From the NCBI GenBank assembly GCA_913009475.1, contig CAJVYJ010000018.1, positions 1 through 16,559 on the forward strand: a stretch of 16,559 nt of DNA. The letters run 5' to 3'. The notes beneath the pieces are model-generated. The model was not told the origin of the DNA. It did not search any database and saw only the letters and a list, made by a program, of their open reading frames with translations. Position 1 is the stretch's first letter. Each line of letters begins with the position of its first letter. The stretch is from an uncultured Actinomycetes bacterium. Lineage in GTDB: Bacteria > Actinomycetota > Aquicultoria > CAJVYJ01. A program made the translations under genes and the position numbers. Positions 8,701 to 14,553 of this stretch are shown here, in pieces.

Positions 8701-9632
8701 TCTTTTAACGATTCATATTCTTTCTCAATATCGAACGTTTCCAATAATTCTTTTATAGCTTCAGCACCCATTCCCCCTTGAAAATAATCGCTATAATACA
8801 TTCTTAGATCACGATATAGTTGCTCATCAGTAATGAGTTGTTTGGGCACGATTTCCTGAAATACTTCAAAGACCTTATTCAGTTCTTTGATCTTATCTTC
8901 AGTTTCCTCTTTAATATCTTTAAGATCGGCTTCTATCTCCGCCGATTTACGAAGCTCGGGTTTAGCTTCAGCCTCATCATTTTTATCATTTTTGTCGCTG
9001 TCGTCCGTATCTTCTTTATCCGCGACCACTTTTTGCGCCCGACTCTTTTTTTTCTTCTTATTGGCTTCCTTTTCCGCCGCGAAAAACTTGATGGAATCTT
9101 GTAACTCTTCTTCAAATATTTTAATTTGCGTTTCCGTCTCCGCCTTTAAATTCTTAATATCTTCTTCAAGCTCACCTTTTAACTTAAGTAAATCCTTGGT
9201 CCGTAGATCATCATCGACATCAGTAATGATATAAGCGGCAAAATAGAGTACTTTTTCCAAATCTTTAGGCGAGATATCCAATAGATATCCCAACCGGGAA
9301 GGTATGCCTTTAAAATACCAGATATGAGAGACGGGAGCAGCCAGCTCAATATGGCCCATACGGTCACGCCTAACTTTTGACCTGGTGACTTCGACACCGC
9401 AACGCTCACAGATTATACCTTTAAACCTGACTCGCTTATATTTTCCACAATAGCATTCCCAATCTTTGGTCGGTCCAAAGATCTTTTCACAGAACAAGCC
9501 GTCTTTCTCCGGACGCAGTGTACGATAATTAATAGTTTCCGGTTTTTTTACTTCACCGCTAGACCATCTGCGAATCTGCTCAGGTGACGTTAGCCCTACT
9601 TTTAAAGCGTCAAATTCGTTTACATCAAACAA
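5745..9632 (-). CDS. rpoC: DNA-directed RNA polymerase subunit beta'
   Basis: This is the beta' subunit, which carries the catalytic magnesium site. It has 1295 residues. The N-terminal zinc site has Cys 60, 62, 75 and 78. The active-site motif NADFDGDQ (565-572) has the three Asp at 567, 569 and 571. The bridge helix is around LADTALRTADSGYLTRRL (861-878), and the second zinc site has Cys 892, 963, 970 and 973. The trigger loop region is around SIGEPGTQLTMRTFHTGG. Residues about 145-255 form a charged, coiled-coil-rich insertion with a Lys/Asp-rich low-complexity stretch (about 190-225); an insertion here is typical of Actinobacteria. The last 30 or so residues are a Glu/Ser/Ala-rich tail. 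The start is a TTG at 9632-9630 (MFDVNEFDAL), eight bases after GGAGG. It lies 40 bases after rpoB, so the two are surely co-transcribed. Confidence 0.98.
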   Translation of the reverse strand: MFDVNEFDALKVGLTSPEQIRRWSSGEVKKPETINYRTLRPEKDGLFCEKIFGPTKDWECYCGKYKRVRFKGIICERCGVEVTRSKVRRDRMGHIELAAPVSHIWYFKGIPSRLGYLLDISPKDLEKVLYFAAYIITDVDDDLRTKDLLKLKGELEEDIKNLKAETETQIKIFEEELQDSIKFFAAEKEANKKKKKSRAQKVVADKEDTDDSDKNDKNDEAEAKPELRKSAEIEADLKDIKEETEDKIKELNKVFEVFQEIVPKQLITDEQLYRDLRMYYSDYFQGGMGAEAIKELLETFDIEKEYESLKDIFKNSKGQKKSRAIKRLKVVSAFRQSGNKPEWMVLDVIPVIPPDLRPMVQLDGGRFATSDLNDLYRRVINRNNRLKRLLDLGAPEIIVNNEKRMLQEAVDGLFDNGRRGRPVVGHGNRPLKSLSDMLKGKQGRFRQNLLGKRVDYSGRSVIVVGPNLKLHQCGLPKAMALELFKPYVMKSLVQEGHAPNIKNAKRMIDKVNPVVWDILEEVIKDYPVLLNRAPTLHRLGIQAFEPILVEGKAIQVHPLVCTAFNADFDGDQMAVHLPLSVEAQSEAKVLMLSTNNILSPAHGRPLTTPTQDMILGSFYLTMEEPGLLGEGSIFKDPDEAILAYNTGEAHLHAKVKVRLLNGDIVETTIGRIIFNQVFPEEQEFINYEINKKEMSKLIENCCLTYDRSVLVDMLDKIKYLGFHFATKAAVTIGVQDIVIPPNKWKILDKPEAEVDKIKKQYRRGLITHEESHQKIVDIWTKATDDVSEAMEANFDRLNPVFMMAESGARGNIKQIRQLAGMRGLVANPKGDIIDRPIKANFREGLTVLEYFISTHGARKGLADTALRTADSGYLTRRLVDVAQDVIVREDDCGTDQGVDLGVFDDEGEPNQTLVGRVLIQNIADSKTGEVLLKKGEMLAKSDAQLIAQRSGLKEVIVRSVLTCEAEHGVCRRCYGLSLANGKIVDFGESVGIIAAQSIGEPGTQLTMRTFHTGGVAGADITHGLPRIVEIFEARKPKGEAQISEIAGKVEIREDEKTREIIIRGAKSLEKIYQVSRRSRLKVKDGQKVKAGVPLTEGSINPHEILRIKGSRDLEKYFVGEVQAVYRSQGVDINDKHIELIIRQMLRKVLVVEPGDAEVLPGQLINKHRLEEENEKVIANGGEPAVAKQVLLGITKASLATESFLSAASFQETTRVLTEAAISGRVDPLLGLKENVIIGKLIPAATGMGRYRKINIKYVPTAEDGEEMAEKGGKEAPESGLAESAASSKQGNAIKM

Positions 9633-9672
9633 ATTTTAACCTCCATTGACTCTGTCTTATACTTACTTATTA

Positions 9673-12600
9673 TCAAATACCCGCCTTATCGGAACCTTTC
9701 TTCGCCGTCGGGCTCTCATCTTTTTTTTCTTTTTTCTTTTTCTCTTCCTTACCTGCCGTTGACTTTCCGTCTGAGATATCAATGCCTAATTCTGCCGCGG
9801 TTTTGAGAATATCATCATCAGTACTCTCTTTTATCTCGATTTCTTCACCTTTGTCCGTCAGAATCTCTACATTCAAGCACAAACTTTGCATCTCTTTTAT
9901 TAATACCTTGAATGATTCAGGTATGCCGGGTTCCGGTATATCCTCACCTTTTACTATAGCTTCATAAGCTTTTACCCGGCCGACAACATCATCAGACTTA
10001 ATGGTCAAGACCTCCTGTAATGTATAGGCGGCCCCATAAGCTTCCAACGCCCAGACTTCCATCTCACCAAAACGCTGGCCGCCAAACTGGGCTTTACCGC
10101 CCAGCGGTTGCTGGGTAACTAAAGAATATGGTCCGGTCGAGCGCGCGTGTATCTTATCATCAACCAGATGCAAAAGTTTTAATATGTAAATATAACCGAC
10201 GGTTACCGGAGATTGGAATGGTTCACCCGTATGGCCATCGTAAAGAATTGCCTTTCCTGACCTGGGCAACCCCGCTTTTTCCAACGCTTCTTCAATTTCT
10301 TCTTCGGTAGCGCCGTCAAAGACCGGCGTCGCGATTTTAATGGGACCATTAGCCGGTTCTCCGTTTTCGCTCCAGCCGGTATGCGCCGCCCAACCCAGAT
10401 GAGTCTCCAAAATCTGGCCCAGATTCATGCGCGACGGCACGCCTAATGGATTTAATACTATATCCACCGGTGTCCCGTCCTCTAAAAACGGCATATCTTC
10501 TTCGGGCACGATTTTAGAAATAACACCTTTATTTCCATGCCGTCCGGCCAATTTATCACCCTCGGAGATTTTTCGTTTTTGAGCGATATAGACTCTGACT
10601 AATTCATTAACGCCCGGCGATAACTCATTACCCGCCGCCCGAGAAAAGACCTTAACGTCAATTACCCTGCCGGTTTCACCATGAGGCACTTTAAGAGAAG
10701 TATCGCGGACTTCTCTGGCTTTTTCACCAAAAATAGCCCGCAGCAGTCTCTCCTCAGCAGTTAATTCCGTTTCACCTTTGGGTGTGACTTTACCGACCAA
10801 TATGTCACCCGGACCAACCTCGGCGCCTATGCGTATAATACCCCGCTCATCAAGGTCTTTTAAACCTTCTTCGCCGATATTGGGGATTTCCCGAGTAATC
10901 TCTTCAGGACCAAGCTTAGTATCGCGAGCATCGGTTTCATGCTCTTCAATATGAATCGAGGTCAACTCATCATCTTTTATCAAACGCTCGTTTATAACAA
11001 TAGCGTCTTCGTAGTTATAGCCCTCCCATATCATAAATGCTACCAAGAGATTTTTCCCTAAAGCCAACTCACCATTTTCGCTGGCCGGGCCATCCGCGAT
11101 TACATCTTCCGCTTTTAATTTATCACCCTCGTAAACAATGGGTTTTTGATTGACGCAAGTTCCTTGATTGGAACGATCGAATTTTAACAAATTATATGTT
11201 TTGATTTTTTTTGATTTATTTTTGATGGATATATGGTCAGCGGCCACCTCGACTACCTCGCCGGCTTCATCCGTAACTACGACTTCGCCGGTATCTTTAA
11301 CCGCTCGACGCTCTATACCGGTACCCACCAGCGGCGACTCCGGTTTCAACAAAGGTACCGCCTGCCGCTGCATATTGGAACCCATCAACGCGCGATTGGC
11401 GTCATCATGCTCTAAAAAAGGAATCATAGCCGTCGCCACACTGACGATCTGTCTCGGAGACACATCCATGTAATCGACTTTATCAGGCTCAACGGCATCT
11501 ACGTCTTCTTTGATTCGCACTAAAACCTTGTCGGAAATAAATCGGCCTTTTTTATCGAGCGGCGCGTTGGCCTGCGCTATAACATATTTATCTTCCACGT
11601 CAGCCGTTAAATAATGAATTTCGTCGGTTACCAAACCGTTTTTAACCTTGCGGTATGGTGTCTCAATAAATCCAAAATCATTAATCCTGGCAAATGTCGC
11701 CAACGAACCGATGAGCCCGATATTGGGGCCTTCCGGTGTCTCGATCGGACACATGCGCCCATAATGAGACGGATGCACATCACGAACTTCAAAACCAGCC
11801 CGCTCCCGTGATAAACCGCCCGGCCCTAAAGCTGATAGACGACGTTTATGAGTTAAACCCGACAAAGGATTGGTCTGATCCATAAATTGTGATAACTGGC
11901 TTGAGCCAAAAAATTCTTTAATGGAAGCGACAACGGGCCTGATATTTATTAATGACTGAGGAGTGATCGACTCTAGATCTTGAGTTGTCATCCGCTCACG
12001 CACTACCCGTTCCATTCGAGCTAAGCCGATTCTGAATTGGTTCTGAATCAACTCTCCGATAGAACGCAATCTACGATTACCGAAATGATCGATGTCATCA
12101 AGATCGCCGCGATTATTTTGCAAGCCGACCAGATATTGGATGACCGACAGAATATCTTCTTTTGTCAATGTGGTTATTTTTTTATCTGTTTTCAGCTCCA
12201 GCTTCTTGTTTAATTTATAACGACCCACATTGGCCAAGTCATAACGATGAGGGTTGAAAAAAAGATTATCAAGCAGCGACCTGGCGCTGTCGACCGTAGG
12301 CGGTTCGCCGGGACGCAATCGCTTATATAATTCTATTAGCGCCTCTTCTTGTGTTTCCGTATAATCTTTTTCTAAAGTTTTATTAATTGAAACAGCGTTA
12401 TCAAAGAGTTTTAATATTTCATCATTATCGCCGAAACCCAAAGCTTTAAGCAGTATGGTTACCGGCTGCTTCCGCTTTCTGTCGATGCGAACATAAACCA
12501 GGTCTTTTTTATCCGTCTCAAATTCAAGCCATGTCCCCCGACTGGGAATAATCTTACAATGATATATAAGTCTGTCGGAAGTCTTGTCAATATCGCTATT

Positions 12601-13023
12601 ATAATATACGCCCGGCGACCTTACCAATTGGCTGACGACTACTCTTTCCGTCCCATTAATAACAAACGTGCCTTTTTTTGTCATCAAGGGAAAATCGCCC
12701 ATAAACACTTGTTGCTTCTTAATTTCACCCGTCTCTTTATTAATGAAGTTAACATCCACAAAAAGAGGAGCTGAATAAGTCATATCTTTCTCTTTGCACT
12801 CTTCAACACCATGCTTGATCTCATCGAATTTATACTCGCCAAATTCAATGGCTAAATTTCCGGTAAAGTCTTCAATCGGAGAGATATCTCGAAATATATT
12901 GGCCAAGCCTTGTTCGAGAAACCATTTAAAAGAATCTCTTTGAATAGCGATGAGATTTGGAAAATCAAGAATTTCGGGTATTTTTGCAAAACTAATGCGC
13001 TTTCTAGCATTAACCATTTTCAC
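9673..13023 (-). CDS. rpoB: DNA-directed RNA polymerase subunit beta
   Basis: This is the beta subunit of RNA polymerase. Conserved parts include FINGTERVVVSQLVRSPGVY-like wording (FVINGTERVVVSQLVRSPG), the rifampicin-pocket region beginning FGSSQLSQFMDQTNPLSG, AGRHGNKGVIS and GGKAQFGGQRFGEMEVWAL. The rifampicin-contact Asp, His and Ser (E. coli 516, 526, 531) are wild type; the residue equivalent to Asn518 is Thr. The last 30 residues are a Lys/Glu-rich tail beyond the conserved core. The start is uncertain. A GTG at 13035 overlaps its own SD (AAGGAG), so it is unlikely. The GTG at 13023 is 11 bases after that SD and is chosen here. The ATG at 13017, reading MVNARKRISF, is the other option. 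Wording throughout resembles actinobacterial RpoB. Confidence 0.97.
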   Translation of the reverse strand: MKMVNARKRISFAKIPEILDFPNLIAIQRDSFKWFLEQGLANIFRDISPIEDFTGNLAIEFGEYKFDEIKHGVEECKEKDMTYSAPLFVDVNFINKETGEIKKQQVFMGDFPLMTKKGTFVINGTERVVVSQLVRSPGVYYNSDIDKTSDRLIYHCKIIPSRGTWLEFETDKKDLVYVRIDRKRKQPVTILLKALGFGDNDEILKLFDNAVSINKTLEKDYTETQEEALIELYKRLRPGEPPTVDSARSLLDNLFFNPHRYDLANVGRYKLNKKLELKTDKKITTLTKEDILSVIQYLVGLQNNRGDLDDIDHFGNRRLRSIGELIQNQFRIGLARMERVVRERMTTQDLESITPQSLINIRPVVASIKEFFGSSQLSQFMDQTNPLSGLTHKRRLSALGPGGLSRERAGFEVRDVHPSHYGRMCPIETPEGPNIGLIGSLATFARINDFGFIETPYRKVKNGLVTDEIHYLTADVEDKYVIAQANAPLDKKGRFISDKVLVRIKEDVDAVEPDKVDYMDVSPRQIVSVATAMIPFLEHDDANRALMGSNMQRQAVPLLKPESPLVGTGIERRAVKDTGEVVVTDEAGEVVEVAADHISIKNKSKKIKTYNLLKFDRSNQGTCVNQKPIVYEGDKLKAEDVIADGPASENGELALGKNLLVAFMIWEGYNYEDAIVINERLIKDDELTSIHIEEHETDARDTKLGPEEITREIPNIGEEGLKDLDERGIIRIGAEVGPGDILVGKVTPKGETELTAEERLLRAIFGEKAREVRDTSLKVPHGETGRVIDVKVFSRAAGNELSPGVNELVRVYIAQKRKISEGDKLAGRHGNKGVISKIVPEEDMPFLEDGTPVDIVLNPLGVPSRMNLGQILETHLGWAAHTGWSENGEPANGPIKIATPVFDGATEEEIEEALEKAGLPRSGKAILYDGHTGEPFQSPVTVGYIYILKLLHLVDDKIHARSTGPYSLVTQQPLGGKAQFGGQRFGEMEVWALEAYGAAYTLQEVLTIKSDDVVGRVKAYEAIVKGEDIPEPGIPESFKVLIKEMQSLCLNVEILTDKGEEIEIKESTDDDILKTAAELGIDISDGKSTAGKEEKKKKEKKDESPTAKKGSDKAGI

Positions 13024-13078
13024 CAGGCGATTCACTCCTTTTTAGTTTGAAAAGATCAAATTTGTCATAAACAAATAA

Positions 13079-13130
13079 ATTATCATTCATATTTAATATT
13101 GTCAAATCTTTTTTTATATTTTTTTATATT
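13079..13130 (-). promoter_or_regulatory. Candidate rpoBC promoter with A-tract UP-like element
   Basis: On the minus strand a perfect -35 TTGACA (13105-13100) is followed after 15 bases by GATAAT (13084-13079), a five-of-six -10; TAATTT with a 17-base spacer is the alternative. Directly upstream (13130-13106) are two copies of TATAAAAAAA in tandem, placing seven-base A-tracts one helical turn apart next to the -35, as in UP elements that bind the alpha subunit. Transcription would start near 13072, leaving about 50 bases of leader before rpoB. The leader holds only short inverted repeats. Confidence 0.55.
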
Positions 13131-13146
13131 TTATAATATCCAAGCA

Positions 13147-13174
13147 GTAGAGACGTTGCATGCAACGTCTCTAC
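13147..13174. repeat. Perfect 28-base palindrome in the rplL-rpoB spacer
   Basis: GTAGAGACGTTGCA at 13147-13160 is followed with no gap by its exact reverse complement at 13161-13174, so all 28 bases are symmetric. Similar GTAGAGACG...CGTCTCTAC palindromes are, from memory, dispersed repeats in cyanobacteria and many environmental bacteria. It probably belongs to a REP- or MITE-like noncoding repeat rather than being a host operator. It is not followed by a T tract on the minus strand, so it is not a standard terminator. I noticed no other copy in this window. Confidence 0.85.
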
Positions 13175-13192
13175 AACATTTTTCTTTTTCAC

Positions 13193-13213
13193 GGGCGGGC
13201 GCAAGGCCCGCCC
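13193..13213. repeat. GC-only inverted repeat in the rplL-rpoB spacer
   Basis: GGGCGGGC (13193-13200) and GCCCGCCC (13206-13213) form a perfect 8-base stem around a 5-base loop. It lies 18 bases from the 28-base palindrome and contrasts sharply with the AT-rich promoter region beyond. Such GGGCGGGC...GCCCGCCC hairpins are, from memory, common dispersed repeats in environmental genomes. On the rpoB transcript strand it is followed by GTGAAAAAG, not a T run, so it is a poor intrinsic terminator, though it could pause polymerase or be an RNase processing site. Confidence 0.8.
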
Positions 13214-13228
13214 TACACGTTTTACATT

Positions 13229-13249
13229 CTTACGCCTTACGCTCTTGCG
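13229..13249. repeat. Short direct repeats CTTACG / CTTACG / CTTGCG
   Basis: On the plus strand CTTACG (13229-13234), CTTACG (13236-13241) and CTTGCG (13244-13249) occur at 7- and 8-base steps, next to looser relatives such as TTTACATT. Together with the two inverted repeats nearby, they make the spacer look like stacked noncoding repeat DNA rather than ordinary intergenic sequence. No function can be read from them. Confidence 0.5.
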
Positions 13250-13294
13250 TTTTCTCCCCTCAACCCTCTCCGCACTACGCTCCCCTTAGAACTA

Positions 13295-13792
13295 TTACTT
13301 TATTTCTACGGTCGCCCCGGCTTCTTTAAGCGCCGACTCTATCTTTTCAGCTTCCTCCTTGGAAACACCCTCCTTGACCGCCTTTGGCGCTGAATCCACA
13401 AGACCTTTGGCTTCCTTTAGACCCAGTCCGGTAATAGTACGCACCTCTTTGATGACCTTAATTTTTTCATTACCGAAACTCGCTAATATGACATCGAAGG
13501 AAGTTTTTTCCTCAACAACGCCCGGAGCCACCGCCGCGCCCGGAGCCACCGCTACAGCCACAGGGGCCGCGGCACTGACGCCAAAGGTTTCCTCAAGCGC
13601 TTTAACTAATTCCGATAACTCGATAACTGACATATTTTTAACCTGTTCAATAAATTCTTCCGTCTTCATAGACTCTCCTTTAGATTTTTTAACTTCTTTT
13701 TTAGGCGGCGACGCACTCTTTTTTGCCGCTTTTTCCTCAGACTTAGAACCGCTTACTTTTTCCTTTTTATCTTTTTTTTCTTCATCAGCCAT
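13295..13792 (-). CDS. rplL: Ribosomal stalk protein L7/L12 (bL12) with N-terminal extension
   Basis: L7/L12 forms the mobile stalk that recruits and activates translational GTPases. From residue 42 onward the protein is ordinary: MKTEEFIEQVKNMSVIEL is the dimerization domain, an Ala/Val/Pro hinge follows, and the C-terminal domain contains VKEVRTITGLGLKEAK-type wording (KEVRTITGLGLKEAKGLV). The first 41 residues are an extra Lys/Glu/Ser-rich low-complexity leader. The long start (ATG 13792-13790) has AGGAGG five bases upstream. The usual-length start (ATG 13669-13667, 124 residues) also has AAGGAG five bases upstream. Either or both could be used. It follows rplJ by 23 bases. After it comes a 259-base spacer of repeats and a promoter before rpoB. 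Confidence 0.95.
   Translation of the reverse strand: MADEEKKDKKEKVSGSKSEEKAAKKSASPPKKEVKKSKGESMKTEEFIEQVKNMSVIELSELVKALEETFGVSAAAPVAVAVAPGAAVAPGVVEEKTSFDVILASFGNEKIKVIKEVRTITGLGLKEAKGLVDSAPKAVKEGVSKEEAEKIESALKEAGATVEIK
13667..13680 (-). promoter_or_regulatory. Internal ribosome binding site and start for usual-length L7/L12
   Basis: Inside the rplL frame, AAGGAG (13680-13675) precedes ATG (13669-13667) with a 5-base gap. Translation from here yields a 124-residue protein that begins MKTEEFIEQV and matches normal L7/L12 length. The quality and spacing equal those of the upstream start at 13792, which is why the true start cannot be settled from sequence. Confidence 0.6.
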
Positions 13793-13815
13793 TTTAGCCT
13801 CCTATAAATTTCTTA

Positions 13816-14334
13816 TTATGCCGATCTTTGTTCATTTATTTGCTGCAGCGTTGAGACAAACGCGCGAATCAAACCTTGCAGCACGCCGGCTAAATTTCTT
13901 ATCGGCGCCTGCATCAAACCAATGCTTTGAGCTAATAAAATATCTCGGGATGGAAGAGAAGCTATTGTCATAACATCCTCAGCATTAAGGACTCTGCCGT
14001 CAATAAATCCGCCTTTAAGTTTTAAACTTTTATGCTCCTTGGCAAAATCAGATAATATTTTTGCCGCCGTGATCGCGTCCGAATAACCAAAAGCAATAGC
14101 CGTCGGGCCTTCCAAAAAGTCAGCCAAACCTTGGAATTCAGTATCTTGTACGGCGATCTTGGTCAGCGTATTTTTGAATATCTTATATTCAACGTCATCT
14201 TGACGCAGGTCCCGCCTTAATAGAGCCAACTCTTTAACATCCAGGCCACGAAAATCCGACAAAACCACGCCTGAAGTCTTTCCCAGTTTATCCTTGACTT
14301 CAGCTATAACCGCTTCTTTTTCAGACTTTTCCAT
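13816..14334 (-). CDS. rplJ: Large ribosomal subunit protein L10 (uL10)
   Basis: L10 anchors L7/L12 dimers to 23S rRNA next to L11. The L10-L12 complex is the known repressor that binds the L10 leader. The 172 residues are normal. The N-terminal RNA-binding domain has SDFRGLDVKELALLRRDLR (about residues 26-44), then YKIFKNTLTKIAV and LEGPTAIAFGYSD. The C-terminal helix that holds L12 is VLQGLIRAFVSTLQQINEQ. The ATG at 14334 follows GGGAGGTT at 14344-14337. That same nine-base string (GGGAGGTTA) occurs just upstream as an arm of the attenuator hairpin. It is followed after 23 bases by rplL. Confidence 0.97.
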   Translation of the reverse strand: MEKSEKEAVIAEVKDKLGKTSGVVLSDFRGLDVKELALLRRDLRQDDVEYKIFKNTLTKIAVQDTEFQGLADFLEGPTAIAFGYSDAITAAKILSDFAKEHKSLKLKGGFIDGRVLNAEDVMTIASLPSRDILLAQSIGLMQAPIRNLAGVLQGLIRAFVSTLQQINEQRSA

Positions 14335-14346
14335 TTAACCTCCCTT

Positions 14347-14380
14347 CAAAAAATAAATAACCTCCCATAAACAGGAGGTT
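14347..14380 (-). terminator. Rho-independent-type attenuator terminator in the rplJ leader
   Basis: Reading the minus strand, AACCTCC (14380-14374), an 8-base loop and GGAGGTT (14365-14359) make a 7-base stem, followed by ATTTATTTTTTG (14358-14347). The stem is short but GC-centred and the downstream run is T-rich. It stands between the L10 leader and the rplJ SD, the expected place for an attenuator. Its 5' arm overlaps the antiterminator pairing, so the two structures exclude each other. Confidence 0.65.
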
Positions 14381-14470
14381 GAAATGAAAACTGAAATATT
14401 AATATAACTAATTTCCAACCTCGGCAGGATTATTAACAATATATTCATTGCCCTGCTATCTATGGTTTTA
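14375..14470 (-). promoter_or_regulatory. L10 leader RNA (binding site of the L10-L12 complex) with antiterminator
   Basis: The minus strand reads ACCATAGATAGCAGGG, then about 23 bases, then CCTGCCGAGGTTGG, which matches the conserved core of the L10 leader family: AGCAGG (14457-14452) pairs with CCTGC, with the GAUAG and CCGAGGU elements flanking. A small CAAT/ATTG helix lies inside. GAGGTT-G-GAAAT (14422-14411) can pair with ATTTCAACCTC (14385-14375) with one bulged G, forming an antiterminator. In known systems L10-L12 binding tips the balance towards termination, so stalk protein production is self-limiting. Confidence 0.82.
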
Positions 14471-14491
14471 AGATATAAAATTTTATTTGTA

Positions 14492-14550
14492 CCCTCTAAG
14501 CGCCTCACTCTGAGAGCGAAATTTCGCTTTCGTCGAAAAAACTTAGAAGG
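14492..14550 (-). other. Structured intercistronic region just after rplA
   Basis: On the minus strand CCTTCTAAG (14550-14542) can pair with CTTAGAGGG (14500-14492), nine pairs with one G-U. Inside are the self-complementary AGCGAAATTTCGCT and CTCA-GAG-TGAG. This suggests a branched RNA domain between the rplA stop and the L10 leader. No T run follows, so it is not a clear terminator. A role in mRNA processing or stability is possible but unproven. Confidence 0.45.
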
Positions 14551-14553
14551 CTA

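Noticed and set aside
11826..11914. Rifampicin resistance from the Thr at the position of E. coli Asn518 in RpoB
   Set aside because: The key Asp516, His526 and Ser531 equivalents are wild type. One substitution at 518 in a divergent lineage is likely natural variation, and sequence alone cannot show resistance.
13359..13973. A 204-residue open frame on the plus strand opposite rplL and rplJ
   Set aside because: It is a Ser/Ala/Thr-rich mirror of well-supported genes, with no recognisable domain and no convincing ribosome site. Other plus-strand frames opposite rpoC, fusA and tuf are rejected for the same reason.
14320..14369. A 15-codon upstream frame (ATG in the terminator loop) that overlaps the rplJ start out of frame
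   Set aside because: There is no SD before its ATG and the ATG sits inside the attenuator loop. Chance is enough to explain it.
14475..14500. A promoter for rplJL in the AT-rich stretch just before the L10 leader
   Set aside because: TATATC-like hexamers and a 12-base ATAAAATTTTAT palindrome are present, but no -35 at proper spacing can be seen.
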